Shown piece after piece: positions 43,902 through 53,500 of a stretch of 64,000 nucleotides of DNA. Position numbers and translations under genes: made by a program. The notes under the pieces are model-generated. The model saw only the letters and a program-made list of their open reading frames with translations, made no database searches and was not told where the DNA came from. Source of the stretch: Bailinhaonella thermotolerans (GTDB lineage: Bacteria; Actinomycetota; Actinomycetes; Streptosporangiales; Streptosporangiaceae). The DNA lies in contig NZ_QZEY01000004.1 of assembly GCF_003594875.1 (NCBI RefSeq), forward strand, positions 434,001-498,000, given 5' to 3'. Position 1 is the first letter of the stretch. The number at the start of each line of letters is the position of its first letter.

Positions 43902-44044
43902 CCCCCTGAGCCCGTACGGCGGCCCGCCACCTGGCCGCCGCGCATCCGGCGGACCGGCCGGTCCCCGGGAGGAGCACGGCATCCGCGATGCCGCGCGCGC
44001 GTGAGGCGCGGCGTCCGGGCCGCCGGTCGTGAAGGGAGGGGAGA

Positions 44045-44860
44045 TTGCATCGCGCGCATCGTGCCCGGCTCGTCCTCGGCGTGCTGATGGCCCTGTCCAC
44101 CGCCCTGATCACGCTGGACGTGCGGGGGGACGCCTCGGCCCTGCGGGCCGCGGGGGCGACGGTGGCCGGGCCGGCGCAGGAACTGCTCGCCGCGGCGGCA
44201 CGCCCGCTTGCGGACGCCTCCGGGGCGGGGGAGGCCCGGGAACGCGTGCGCGAGCTGGAGCGCGACAGGGCTCGTCTCGCGGCCGAGCTGTGGAGTGAGC
44301 GCGCGGCCCGCGAACGCCTCGCCCAGCGGGAGAGGATCGCCGCCGCCGCGCCCCGCCGCGCCCTGGTCATGGCCGGCGTGGTCGCCGCGGGCAGGCACCA
44401 GGGCTACGGGCACACCATCACCATCGACGCGGGGAGCGCGGACGGCGTCCGCCCCGACATGGCCGTGATCAGCGGCGACGGGCTCGTCGGCCGGGTCGTG
44501 GCGGCGGGGGCGGGCTCGGCCACCGTGCTGCTGGCCGCCGACCCCGGCGCGAGCACCGGCGTGCGGGTGTCCGGGCTCGGGGAGATCGGCGTGGTCACCG
44601 GCACCGGGCTGCGCGGCGGCGGGCCGCTGCGGCTGCGCCTGCTCGACGCCGACGCGAGGCTGGAGGCCGGGCAGCGGCTGGAGACGTTCGGGTCGGCGGG
44701 GACCCGCCCCTATCCGCCGGGCATCCCCGTCGGGATCGTCGAGCGGGTCGATCCGCCGGGCGACCAGCTCACCCGGACCGCCCTGGTGCGGCCGTTCGCC
44801 AGGTTCACGGCGCTGGACACGGTCGCGGTCGTCACCGGGGAGGCGCGCGATGGCGATTAG
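44045..44860 (+). CDS. mreC: Rod shape-determining protein MreC
   Basis: Bitopic membrane protein of 271 residues that links MreB to penicillin-binding protein. It starts with TTG after a very strong GGGAGGGG site. One membrane helix near residues 8-26, a coiled coil at about 60-100 (ARERVRELERDRARLAAEL, WSERAARERLAQRERI), then the two beta-barrel domains with AGVVAAGRHQGYGHTITIDA and GDGLVGRVVAAGAGSATVLL. The last 11 bp overlap mreD, indicating coupling. Confidence 0.93.
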   Translation: MHRAHRARLVLGVLMALSTALITLDVRGDASALRAAGATVAGPAQELLAAAARPLADASGAGEARERVRELERDRARLAAELWSERAARERLAQRERIAAAAPRRALVMAGVVAAGRHQGYGHTITIDAGSADGVRPDMAVISGDGLVGRVVAAGAGSATVLLAADPGASTGVRVSGLGEIGVVTGTGLRGGGPLRLRLLDADARLEAGQRLETFGSAGTRPYPPGIPVGIVERVDPPGDQLTRTALVRPFARFTALDTVAVVTGEARDGD

Positions 44861-45503
44861 GCTCGCGCTCGCCGTGCTGCTCGCGCCGCTGCTCCAGGCC
44901 GCCGTGGCCGACCGGCTGCCCTGGCCGGGAGGCGCCGGGCCCGACCTCGTGCTCGCCGTGGCGGTCGTCGCCGGGGCCGTCCACGGCCCGCTCACGGGCA
45001 CGGTCGCCGGGTTCTGCGGCGGGCTCGCCCTGGACCTGTCCCCGCCCTCCGACCACGTCGCCGGCCGCACGGCGCTCGTGCTGTGCGTGCTGGGATACGC
45101 CTGCGGCGCCGTACGCCGCCCGCCCCGGCCGGCGGTCGCGGCCGCGGGGGCGCTCGCCGGGACGCTCGCGCTGCCCGGCCTGGACGCGCTCCTCGGCGAC
45201 CCCCGGATCACCTGGTCCGCGCTGGCGCACACCGCGCCGCCGGCCGTGGCGTACACCCTGGCCATGATCGTGCCGGTGTGGCTCGCGCTCGCCGGCCGTA
45301 CGGCAACGAGGATGACCGATGCGACGTCCCTCCCGCTCTCGCCTGTTCGTGGTGCATCTGCTCGTGGCCTCGCTCTTTCTCGTCTTGTTCGGCCGCCTGT
45401 GGCAGGTGCAGGTTCTGGACGGGGGCCGCTACGCCCGCGCCGCCGTCGAGGATCACGTGCGCCAGATCACCGTGCCGGCGGTGCGCGGCCGCATCGTCGA
45501 TGA
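44850..45503 (+). CDS. mreD: Rod shape-determining protein MreD, with overlapping 3' extension
   Basis: Membrane protein of the elongation complex. The first 150 residues contain about five hydrophobic segments (LALAVLLAPLLQAAVA, LVLAVAVVAGAVHG, ALVLCVLGYACGAV, YTLAMIVPVWLALAG) as expected. The frame does not stop there: it runs 185 bp into the next gene, adding some 65 Arg/Pro-rich residues of the kind seen when a GC-rich gene is read out of frame. A TGA in the +1 frame at 45313-45315 would give the usual short spacing to mrdA. So either a real long overlap or a frameshift at the end. Confidence 0.85.
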   Translation: MAIRLALAVLLAPLLQAAVADRLPWPGGAGPDLVLAVAVVAGAVHGPLTGTVAGFCGGLALDLSPPSDHVAGRTALVLCVLGYACGAVRRPPRPAVAAAGALAGTLALPGLDALLGDPRITWSALAHTAPPAVAYTLAMIVPVWLALAGRTATRMTDATSLPLSPVRGASARGLALSRLVRPPVAGAGSGRGPLRPRRRRGSRAPDHRAGGARPHRR

Positions 45504-47427
45504 CCGGGGCCGCCCGCTCGTCCGCAACCGCACGGCCATGGTCGTGTCGGTGGACCTGATCCAGCTCGGCCGCCTGCCCGGCCGGGGCCGCGACGTGCTG
45601 CGCCGCCTCGCGTCGGCGCTCGGCAGGCCGTACGGCGAGATCGCCGGGCGGGCGCGGCTGTGCTCGCCGACGGTGGGGAGGCCGTGCTGGCCGGGCTCGC
45701 CGTACCAGCCGGTCCCGGTCGCGGACGGCGTGGAGGAGCGGGTCGCGCTGCAGATCGTGGAGCGGCCCGAGGTCTTCCCCGGCGTGACGGCCGAGGCGCG
45801 GCCGGTGCGGGAGTATCCCGGCGGGCCCCTGGCCGCGCACGTGCTCGGTTACCTCGCGCCCGACGACGTGTCGGGCGGCGGGGACCCGAGCGGCACGCGC
45901 CTGGTCGGCCGCGACGGGCTGGAGGCGACCTACGACGCGGACCTGCGGGGCACGCCGGGCCGCCGCGAGGTGGTCGTGGACAGCGCCGGGCAGGTGCTGC
46001 GCGTCGCGCGCGAGCAGCCCCCGAGGGCCGGCGCCACCCTGGTGACCAGCATCGACGCCAAGGTCCAGGAGGTCGTGGAGAAGGCCCTGGCCAAGGCCGT
46101 ACGGCGGGCGCCCGGCGCGTCCACGGGCGCGGCGGTCGTGCTCGACGCGAGGACGGGGCGGGTCGTGGCGATGGCCGGGTACCCGTCGTACGACCCGCGG
46201 GTGTGGACCGGCGGGATCTCCCCGGCGGACTACAGGCGCCTGACCTCGGGGGACCGGCCGCTGGTGCCGCGGGCGATCCAGGGGCAGTGGCCCCCCGCCT
46301 CCACCTGGAAGATCACGTCCACGGTCGCGGCCGTGAAGGCGGGCAAGGACCCGCGCGGCGGCTACGACTGCTCGGGGTCCTACCGGGTGGGCGACCGGTC
46401 GTTCCGGAACTTCGGCGGGATCGGGCACGGGACGATGGACCTGCGCCGCGCCCTCGTGGTCTCCTGCGACACGATCTACTACAGGTTCGCGCACGAGATG
46501 TGGCGGAAGGACCAGAAGGCGAAGAATCCCGCCGACCCGATGCAGAAGACCGCCCGCGCGTTCGGCTTCGGCCGGCGGACCGGCGTGGACCTGCCGGGCG
46601 AGGCCGCCGGGCGCGTCCCCGACCGGGCCTGGAAGCGGGCGTACTGGGAGAGCACGCGCGAGGCGGCGTGCGCGGAGGCGCGGCGCGGGCACCCGGAGCT
46701 GGCGCGCAGGGACCCGGCGCGGGCGAGGTACCTGACGGCCGTGGCCGCCGAGAGCTGCACCCACGGGTACCTGTGGACCGCCGGGGACGCCGCCAACTTC
46801 TCGATCGGCCAGGGCGACGTGCTCGTCACGCCGCTCCAGCTCGCCCGCGCCTACGCGGCCCTGGCCAACGGCGGCACGCTGTTCGGCCCGCGCGTCGCCA
46901 GGGCGGTGGTCGCCGCCGACGGGCGGGTCCTGCGCGAGATCACCCCGCCCGCCGAGGGCCGCCTGCCCGTGGGGAAGAAGACGCTGAAGTACATCCGCGA
47001 CGCGCTCGCCGAGGTACCCAGGTCCGGCACGGCCGCCGCCGCGTTCGCCGGATTCCCCTGGGAGAGGGTGGCGGTGGCCGGGAAGACGGGGACGGCCGAG
47101 TCGTTCGGGGCCAGGGACACCTCGTGGTTCGCCTCCTACGCCCCGGCGGGCAGGCCCCGCCTGGTCACGGTCGTGGTGATCGGCAACGGCGGGACCGGGG
47201 CCGACGCCGCGGCGCCCGCCGTCCGCGAGATCTGGGAGGGGATCTACGGCCTGGGCGGGCGCGAGGCGGCGCTGCCGGGCGGCGTGCCCGCCGATGACCT
47301 GCCCCGCCTGGACGCCGCCGGGGCCGAGGCCCCGGCCGCGCGGGGCGAGGCGCGGGCCGCGCGCGGCGAGACCGCCGTGAAGGGGGCCGGGCCGGGGAAG
47401 GCCGCGCCCGAGGGGGACTCCGAATGA
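45319..47427 (+). CDS. mrdA: Penicillin-binding protein 2 (elongation transpeptidase)
   Basis: Class B PBP of 702 residues. N-terminal membrane anchor (about 8-26), pedestal (RGRIVDDRGRPLVRNRTAMV at 57-76), then the transpeptidase. Active-site motifs are S328-T-W-K331 (PPASTWK), S382-C-D384 and K589-T-G591 (AGKTGTAES). Cross-links peptidoglycan together with the RodA polymerase encoded next. The ribosome site GAGGATGA overlaps mreD. Cys115/Cys123 and other cysteines are unusually frequent for a PBP. The C-terminal tail is Ala/Arg/Gly-rich. It overlaps rodA by 4 bp (ATGA). Confidence 0.94.
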   Translation: MRRPSRSRLFVVHLLVASLFLVLFGRLWQVQVLDGGRYARAAVEDHVRQITVPAVRGRIVDDRGRPLVRNRTAMVVSVDLIQLGRLPGRGRDVLRRLASALGRPYGEIAGRARLCSPTVGRPCWPGSPYQPVPVADGVEERVALQIVERPEVFPGVTAEARPVREYPGGPLAAHVLGYLAPDDVSGGGDPSGTRLVGRDGLEATYDADLRGTPGRREVVVDSAGQVLRVAREQPPRAGATLVTSIDAKVQEVVEKALAKAVRRAPGASTGAAVVLDARTGRVVAMAGYPSYDPRVWTGGISPADYRRLTSGDRPLVPRAIQGQWPPASTWKITSTVAAVKAGKDPRGGYDCSGSYRVGDRSFRNFGGIGHGTMDLRRALVVSCDTIYYRFAHEMWRKDQKAKNPADPMQKTARAFGFGRRTGVDLPGEAAGRVPDRAWKRAYWESTREAACAEARRGHPELARRDPARARYLTAVAAESCTHGYLWTAGDAANFSIGQGDVLVTPLQLARAYAALANGGTLFGPRVARAVVAADGRVLREITPPAEGRLPVGKKTLKYIRDALAEVPRSGTAAAAFAGFPWERVAVAGKTGTAESFGARDTSWFASYAPAGRPRLVTVVVIGNGGTGADAAAPAVREIWEGIYGLGGREAALPGGVPADDLPRLDAAGAEAPAARGEARAARGETAVKGAGPGKAAPEGDSE

Positions 47428-48611
47428 GGTTCGGGGAGCGGTCGCCGCACCTGCGCCGCGCCCTCGGCGAGGGCGACCTGTCGCGGGTGCGCTGGGTGCG
47501 GCACTCGGCGCTGCGCGGCACCGACTGGTGGCTGCTCGCCGCCGTGTCCGCGCTGGCCGGGCTCGGCGTGCTGCTGGTCTGGTCGTCCACCCGTCCCCGG
47601 CTGATCGCGGCCGGGGAGGACCCGCAGGCGTACCTCAAACGGCAGATCGTCAACGTCGCGCTCGGGCTCGCGCTGCTGCTGGTGATCGCGTTCGCCGGGC
47701 GCGGGACGCTGCGGGCGTGGACGCCCCCGGCGTACCTGCTGGGCTGCCTGGGGCTGGCCGCCGTGCTCACGCCGCTCGGGATGACCGTGAATGGCTCGCG
47801 TTCGTGGCTGGGCGTGGGCGGGTTCCAGTTCCAGCCCTCGGAGATCGTCAAGGTCACGGTGGTGCTGGGGCTGGCCTCGCTGTTCGGCGACCACGGGGAG
47901 CGGCGGCCCCCCGCGGCCCGGTTCGGGCTGGCGCTGCTGCTGGCCGCCGTGCCGTTCGGGCTCGTGATGCTCCAGCCCGACCTCGGCACCGGCATGATCC
48001 TCGCGGTGACCGTGCTCGGCGTGCTGGTCGTGGCCCGGGTACGGCTGGGCTGGCTGGCCCTGCTCGCCGGAGCGGGGGTCGCGGCGGGCGCGCTGGCGTG
48101 GTGGCTGGACCTGCTCCAGCCGCATCAGGTGGACCGGCTGCTGGCGTTCGCCGACCCCGGGGCGGACCCGCGCGGCGCGGGCTACAACGCGGCGCGGGCC
48201 CTGGTCACGGTGGGCTCGGGCGGGCTGCTCGGGCGCGGGCTGTTCCACGGCGACCAGACCGGCGGCCGGTTCGTGCCCGAGCAGCACACCGACTTCGTGT
48301 TCACGGTCGCGGGGGAGGAGCTGGGGTTCGCCGGGTCCGCGCTGATCCTGATCCTGCTGTGGGCGGTGATCTGGCGCGGCCTGCGCATCGCGGCGCACGC
48401 CGCCTCGCCGTACGGCACGATCGCGGCGGCGGGCATCGTGTGCTGGCTCGCGGTGCAGACCTTCGTCAACGTCGGGATGGTGCTGGGCGTGGTCCCGGTC
48501 GTCGGCGTCCCGCTCCCGTTCGTCTCGTACGGCGGGAGCGCGGTGGTCGCCTCGATGGCCGCGGTCGGCGTCCTGATCTCCATCGGCCGCGAGGCCGCCC
48601 GGCCGTACTAG
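47424..48611 (+). CDS. rodA: RodA/FtsW-type peptidoglycan glycosyltransferase
   Basis: SEDS-family polymerase of 395 residues with about ten membrane helices that polymerises lipid II and pairs with PBP2. Conserved stretches: GSRSWLGVGGFQFQPSEIVK, LMLQPDLGTGMIL-like VMLQPDLGTGMILAV (catalytic Asp), QHTDFVFTVAGEELGF and the C-terminal PFVSYGGSAVVASMAAVG. The start overlaps the mrdA stop as ATGA, so translation is coupled. Last gene of the mre cluster. Confidence 0.94.
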   Translation: MRFGERSPHLRRALGEGDLSRVRWVRHSALRGTDWWLLAAVSALAGLGVLLVWSSTRPRLIAAGEDPQAYLKRQIVNVALGLALLLVIAFAGRGTLRAWTPPAYLLGCLGLAAVLTPLGMTVNGSRSWLGVGGFQFQPSEIVKVTVVLGLASLFGDHGERRPPAARFGLALLLAAVPFGLVMLQPDLGTGMILAVTVLGVLVVARVRLGWLALLAGAGVAAGALAWWLDLLQPHQVDRLLAFADPGADPRGAGYNAARALVTVGSGGLLGRGLFHGDQTGGRFVPEQHTDFVFTVAGEELGFAGSALILILLWAVIWRGLRIAAHAASPYGTIAAAGIVCWLAVQTFVNVGMVLGVVPVVGVPLPFVSYGGSAVVASMAAVGVLISIGREAARPY

Positions 48612-48727
48612 GGCCACGCGGCCGGGACCGGTCCGCCCCGCCGGGACCCGCGCGCGACGAGCCGCGCCTCAGCCGGCGATTGACAGGAATCTCTGAAGGT
48701 TCTTCTCTGGAGGAGAAGGAGGCGGCC

Positions 48728-49006
48728 ATGGTGGCGTACGCGTACCGGTGCGGCGACTGCGGCCCCTTCGACGTGACGCGACCCATGGGGGAGGCCGCGG
48801 CCGAGGAGGACTGCCCGGAGTGCGGCGGCCCGGCGCGGCGCGTCTTCACCGGCCCGTCGTTCGCGCGCACCCCCCGGGCGCTCGCGCGGGCGCTGGCGGC
48901 GCAGGAGAAGAGCGCGCACGAGCCGGAGGTCGTCACCCGCGCGCCCGCGGCCCGGCCGCCCGCACCGCCGGCCGACCCCCGCCACGCCCGGCTGCCCCGG
49001 CCCTGA
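48728..49006 (+). CDS. fmdB: FmdB-family zinc-ribbon protein
   Basis: Small protein of 92 residues. The N-terminal FmdB ribbon has two CxxC pairs: YRCGDCGPFD and DCPECGGPARRVFTGPSF, probably binding zinc. It is named from the amide-utilisation operon of Methylophilus, where fmdB lies next to the formamidase gene and is thought to regulate it. The same pairing occurs here: fmdA starts 77 bp downstream. A very strong site (GGAGGAGAAGGAGG) precedes the ATG. The C-terminal half is Ala/Pro-rich and likely disordered. Confidence 0.85.
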   Translation: MVAYAYRCGDCGPFDVTRPMGEAAAEEDCPECGGPARRVFTGPSFARTPRALARALAAQEKSAHEPEVVTRAPAARPPAPPADPRHARLPRP

Positions 49007-49083
49007 CCCCTCCGGCGGCGGCCCGCCGTGCCCGCCGCCCGGCGCTCCGAGACCATCCCGCCGATCCCCTCGCGGAGGCATCC

Positions 49084-50331
49084 ATGCCCGAAGTCGTCTT
49101 CAGCGTCGACCAGGCCCGGTCGATGGCGGACCAGGCCGTCCCCGGCCACAACCGGTGGCACCCCGACATCCCGCCCGCGGCCGTCGTACGGCCCGGCCAG
49201 GAGTTCCGCGTGGAGTGCCGGGAGTGGACCGACGGGCAGATCGGGAACGACGACTCGGCGAACGACGTGCGGGACGTGGACCTGAGCCGGTGCCACATGC
49301 TGAGCGGGCCGATCGCGGTCGAGGGCGCGGAGCCGGGGGACCTGCTCGTCGTGGACATCCTCGACCTGGGCCCGGTGCCCCAGGAGACCGGCCCGGTCCC
49401 GGGTCAGGGCTGGGGCTACACCGGGATCTTCGCGCGGACCAACGGGGGCGGGTTCCTCACCGACCGGTTCCCGGACGCGTACAAGGCCGTCTGGGACTTC
49501 CACGGCCAGCAGGCGACCTCCCGGCACCTGCCCGGCGTGCGGTTCACCGGGATCACCCACCCGGGCCTGTTCGGCACCGCGCCGTCGGCGGACCTGCTGG
49601 CCCGGTGGAACGCCCGCGAGCGCGCCCTGATCGCCACGGACCCGGACCGGGTGCCGCCGCTGGCCCTGCCCCCGCTGGAGGAGAACACCCTCGCCGGGAC
49701 GCTGACCGGGGACGCGCTGGCGGCCGTGGCGCGCGAGGGCGCCCGCACGGTCCCGGCCCGCGAGAACGGCGGCAACCACGACATCAAGAACTTCAGCCGC
49801 GGCTCCCGCGTCTTCTACCCCGTGCACGTGCCCGGCGCGCTCCTGTCCGGCGGCGACCTGCACTTCAGCCAGGGCGACGGGGAGATCACCTTCTGCGGCG
49901 CGATCGAGATGGGCGGGTTCATCGACTTCCACGTCGACCTGATCAAGGGCGGCATGGAGAAGTACGGCGTGACCACGAACCCCGTCTTCATGCCGGGCGA
50001 CGTCGAGCCGAGGCACACCGAGTTCGTCTCGTTCATCGGCATCTCGGTGGACCACGACACGGACACCAACCACTACAACGACGCCACCCTGGCGTACCGC
50101 AACGCCTGCCTGAACGCGATCGCCTACCTGACGACGTTCGGCTACAGCCCCGAGCAGGCGTACCTCCTGCTCGGCGCGGCCCCCATCGAGGGCCGGATCA
50201 GCGGCGTCGTGGACATCCCCAACGCCTGCTGCTCCCTCTACCTGCCCACCTCGATCTTCGACTTCGACATCCGCCCGGGCGCCGAGGGCCCCCGCCGGGC
50301 CGACCGCGGCCGGTGCGCGACGTCCTCCTGA
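49084..50331 (+). CDS. fmdA: Formamidase (acetamidase/formamidase family)
   Basis: Enzyme of 415 residues that hydrolyses formamide to formate and ammonia, cytoplasmic. Full-length match to FmdA: ECREWTDGQIGNDDSANDVR, LLVVDILDLGPV, THPGLFGTAPS, GNHDIKNFSRGSRVFYPVHV, GDLHFSQGDGEITFCGAIEM and IPNACCSLYLPTSIFDFD. The length agrees with the family (about 410). GCGGAGG precedes the ATG. The stop codon lies inside the first unit of a 16-bp tandem repeat. It would provide nitrogen from formamide, perhaps from dimethylformamide or cyanide breakdown. Confidence 0.93.
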   Translation: MPEVVFSVDQARSMADQAVPGHNRWHPDIPPAAVVRPGQEFRVECREWTDGQIGNDDSANDVRDVDLSRCHMLSGPIAVEGAEPGDLLVVDILDLGPVPQETGPVPGQGWGYTGIFARTNGGGFLTDRFPDAYKAVWDFHGQQATSRHLPGVRFTGITHPGLFGTAPSADLLARWNARERALIATDPDRVPPLALPPLEENTLAGTLTGDALAAVAREGARTVPARENGGNHDIKNFSRGSRVFYPVHVPGALLSGGDLHFSQGDGEITFCGAIEMGGFIDFHVDLIKGGMEKYGVTTNPVFMPGDVEPRHTEFVSFIGISVDHDTDTNHYNDATLAYRNACLNAIAYLTTFGYSPEQAYLLLGAAPIEGRISGVVDIPNACCSLYLPTSIFDFDIRPGAEGPRRADRGRCATSS

Positions 50332-50432
50332 CCCCGCGTCCTGCTGACGTGGCGTCCTGCTGACCTGGTGTCCTGCTGACGTGGCGTCCTGCTGGCCTGG
50401 TGTCCTGCTGATCCGGTGTCCTGCTGACCCCG
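50321..50432. repeat. 16-bp tandem repeat, seven units, starting inside fmdA
   Basis: Units of 16 bp begin at 50321, 50337, 50353, 50369, 50385, 50401 and 50417, consensus (C/T)GTCCTGCTGACSTGG. The first, degenerate unit contains the fmdA stop codon. Exact 16-bp spacing, no spacers: a minisatellite, not CRISPR. Confidence 0.9.
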
Positions 50433-50465
50433 GCCGGGGTGCCGGGCTCGCCGGAGGAAACGGGA

Positions 50466-50496
50466 CGGCCCGGGACCCGATCGGGGTCCCGGGCCG
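50466..50496. terminator. 13-bp stem hairpin between fmdA and the GH101 gene
   Basis: CGGCCCGGGACCC (50466-50478), loop GATCG, then its exact complement (50484-50496). It can serve both convergent genes. Confidence 0.8.
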
Positions 50497-50562
50497 CCAC
50501 GCGCCCGCCGTACGGCCGCCGGCCGCGGATCGGCCGTGCTCCAGCCGCGGGCCGGCCGCGGC

Positions 50563-53500
50563 TCAGCCGCAGGTCAGCCGGGCGTCGCCCCAGGAGGCGT
50601 GGTCGTTGCCGTTGCCGTCGCCGCCGTCCGCGACCCGCAGCTCGACGTGCCGGGCCCCGCTGACGTCGGCGCGCAGGTCCCACGCCGGGTCGGTGTTCTT
50701 CAGCACCGGGCTCTGCGCCACGGTCCTGCCGTCGGCCACGACCGAGAACTGCACGGTGCCGCGCGTCCCCTGCGAGTCGTCCACGCCGACGGAGGCCGTG
50801 AGCGCGGTGCAGCGCCCGCCGAGGAAGTACCGCACCGAGCCGGGGGCGTGCATGCCCAGGCCCTTGGCGAAGACCTTGCCGCCGATCGTGAGCGGCGTGC
50901 CGTCGCCCTGGCCCTGCGGGCCGTTCGACATGTCCCGCTCGACCGGCCCCCAGCCGTTCGACGACGACACCCAGTCGATGTCGCTCACCCACGTGTCCTT
51001 CGCGGGCGGCGGGGGCAGCGTCCGCACGGACGTCTCGGCGGCCAGCGTCCTGGCCGCCCCGCCGACCCGGTACGACACCGTGGCCTTGAGCGGGTACGAC
51101 CGGTACGGCGCGTCGATCGGCGGCGTGACCTTCCAGGTGACCGCGCGCCGCGCGCCCGGCTCGACCGTGACGGCCGATCCGTCGCCCGTGACCGTCCAGC
51201 CCTCCGGCACGGCGAGCCGGACCTCGACGTCCTGCGCCGCCACGTCCTCGGCGTTGGTGAACGTGGTGGTCACCTCGTTGGCCGCGCCCGGCTCCACGGT
51301 CTCGCCCGCCCTGACGTCCAGCGAGGCGCAGGCGAGCTGCTCGCCCGACGGCCCGAGGTCCTTGACCGCGAAGTCGTCGAGGATGAAGTCCGCCCCGGCC
51401 TTCTGGGCCTGGAGCGAGCGCAGGCCGACCCACACGTCGCCGCACCCGGCGACCACCCGCTCGGTGAACCGCGTCGTCGCGCGCCGCTCGGGGATCGGGG
51501 TTCGCCGGATCTCCACGCTCTGGCCGTTCTTGTCGTAGGCGGTGACCCAGGAGTACGTCCCGGCCAGCGCGTTCTGGTAGCTGAACGACACCTCGTAGGC
51601 GTGGCCGGGCCGGAAGCGCACGGTGTGCGGCACGGTCCGGTACACGATGCCCTGCCGCTCCTCGTGGACCTTCAGCGACTCCTCGCCGGAGATCACGTCG
51701 TCCACGGTCTTGCCGTTCCAGCCCGCCTGGGTGTACGGCGCGTGCTTCTGCGCGATGTGGGTGCGGGGGTCGGACGGCGGGCCGTTGTCGCCCTTGACGA
51801 ACGGTCCCCAGCCCTGGTCCACGTGCTCGAAGTCCTCGACGTCCCGGGGGGCGGGGTTCCGCACGAGCCGGACGTCGTCCACGCGCACCGCCGCGTCGCC
51901 CTCGCCGGCGCGGACGCGCAGGGTGACGGCGTCCCGGGGCGAGGTGAACGCGACCTTCACGCGCTGGAAGTACGTGCCGCGCTTCTCGTCGGCGTTGATG
52001 AAGTTCTTCGCCGTGGACCGCTCGACGACGTTCTCGGCCTTGAGCTTCGGCGCGCCGCCGACCTCGATCGCGGTGCGCCGGGTCTTGCCGGGCTCGACCT
52101 CGATGTGCGCCGAGGCGACGTAGCTCGCGCCCGGCGTCAGGCCCTTGATCCGCTGCTCCAGGACGGCCTCGCCGCCGCCGCCGAGGAGGGCGACCCGGTG
52201 GCCCTTGTCGTTGACCTCGACGCGGACGTCGCCCTCGGTGCTCCACTTGTCCAGCGCGTCGCCGTTGAAGCCGGGGTCGTGGACGCCGGTGCCCTGACCC
52301 CAGCCGGGCTTGTCCTGCTTGGGGGCCTTGCCGGCCGGGTAGAGCACGTACGGCACGCCGGCCTCGGCCTGGAGCGTGATCTTCCCGTCGGCCGGGGTCA
52401 CGGTGGCGACCCGGACGCGGCCCTGGTCGGTGAGCCTGAAGACGTCCATGGGGCCGGAGGCGGACCAGGTGGTCGCGCCGCCGCCGGGGTTGAAGTGGTA
52501 GAACTTGCCGCCGTCCCACGGGATCAGGTAGCTGCCGCCGTCGATGACCTTGGCGTCGCCGGCCCACACCTCGCGCTTGCCGTTCCTGGCGGTGCCGCGG
52601 ACGCCGTCCGCGAAGACGATCTCGTCGTCGGTCCACTTCATGATCGGGTGGTGCTGGAGGTACTTCGCCGGGAGGTTGTGCTCCCAGACGTTCCGGGTGA
52701 ACGCGGTGAAGTCCACCTCGCCGGTCCAGCCCTCGAACTCCTCGATCCGGGCGTTGCCCAGGACCGGGTGGGCGTTCCAGACGTCCTTCTCGTGGTTGCG
52801 GATGAACCGGATGATCTGGGAGTTCAGCCCCTTGTTGGTGGCGCCGCCGTAGCTCATGTCGTTGGCCCAGTGGGACCACAGCGAGGAGCGCTCCAGCTTG
52901 TCCGACCACTCGGTCGTCACCTGGAAGCCCAGCTTGCGCAGCTCGGCCAGGGTCCGGTCGGCGATCCAGCCGTGCGAGTAGTAGACGTCCACGTAGAGCG
53001 CGGCCAGGTTGCGGTCCGTCTCGTCGCGCAGTCGCTTGAACCGCCGGGCCAGCTCACCGCTGTTCAGGTCGCGGCGCTGGTCGATGTAGTACGACTGGTC
53101 GAGCCAGTTCCAGCCCTTGGCGGCGGGGTCGACCAGCTTGTCGTGGAACGTCTTGGCCACCGGGTACGCCTCGGTCGCGTTGACGTGCACGCCGAACGTG
53201 GCGTTCCACTCCTTGCCCTCGCGCAGCAGCGTGTTCAGGTCGTCCAGGCCGCCGGCGCGCTTGTTGTAGTTGCCGCCGTAGTCCGGGTGCGCCGAGTCGT
53301 GGCCCTCCGAGGCGTACCCCTTGAGCAGGGCGAGCTGCCCGAGGCCGTCGGTGGCCAGCGCGACGCGCTTCACGTCGTCCAGGGTGCGCAGGAACGGGTG
53401 CGTGGCCTGGCTGGCGAAGTTGAACGGGATGTGGATGACCGGGCGGCTCTTCGTCAGCTCCGAGCCGAGGGCCTTGACCCCGATCTCGCGGAAGGCGATC

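Noticed and set aside
50321-50432. CRISPR-like array
   Set aside because: The repeats are contiguous with no unique spacers, as are the arrays at 6748, 15366 and 56439. They are simple tandem repeats, and no cas genes are present.
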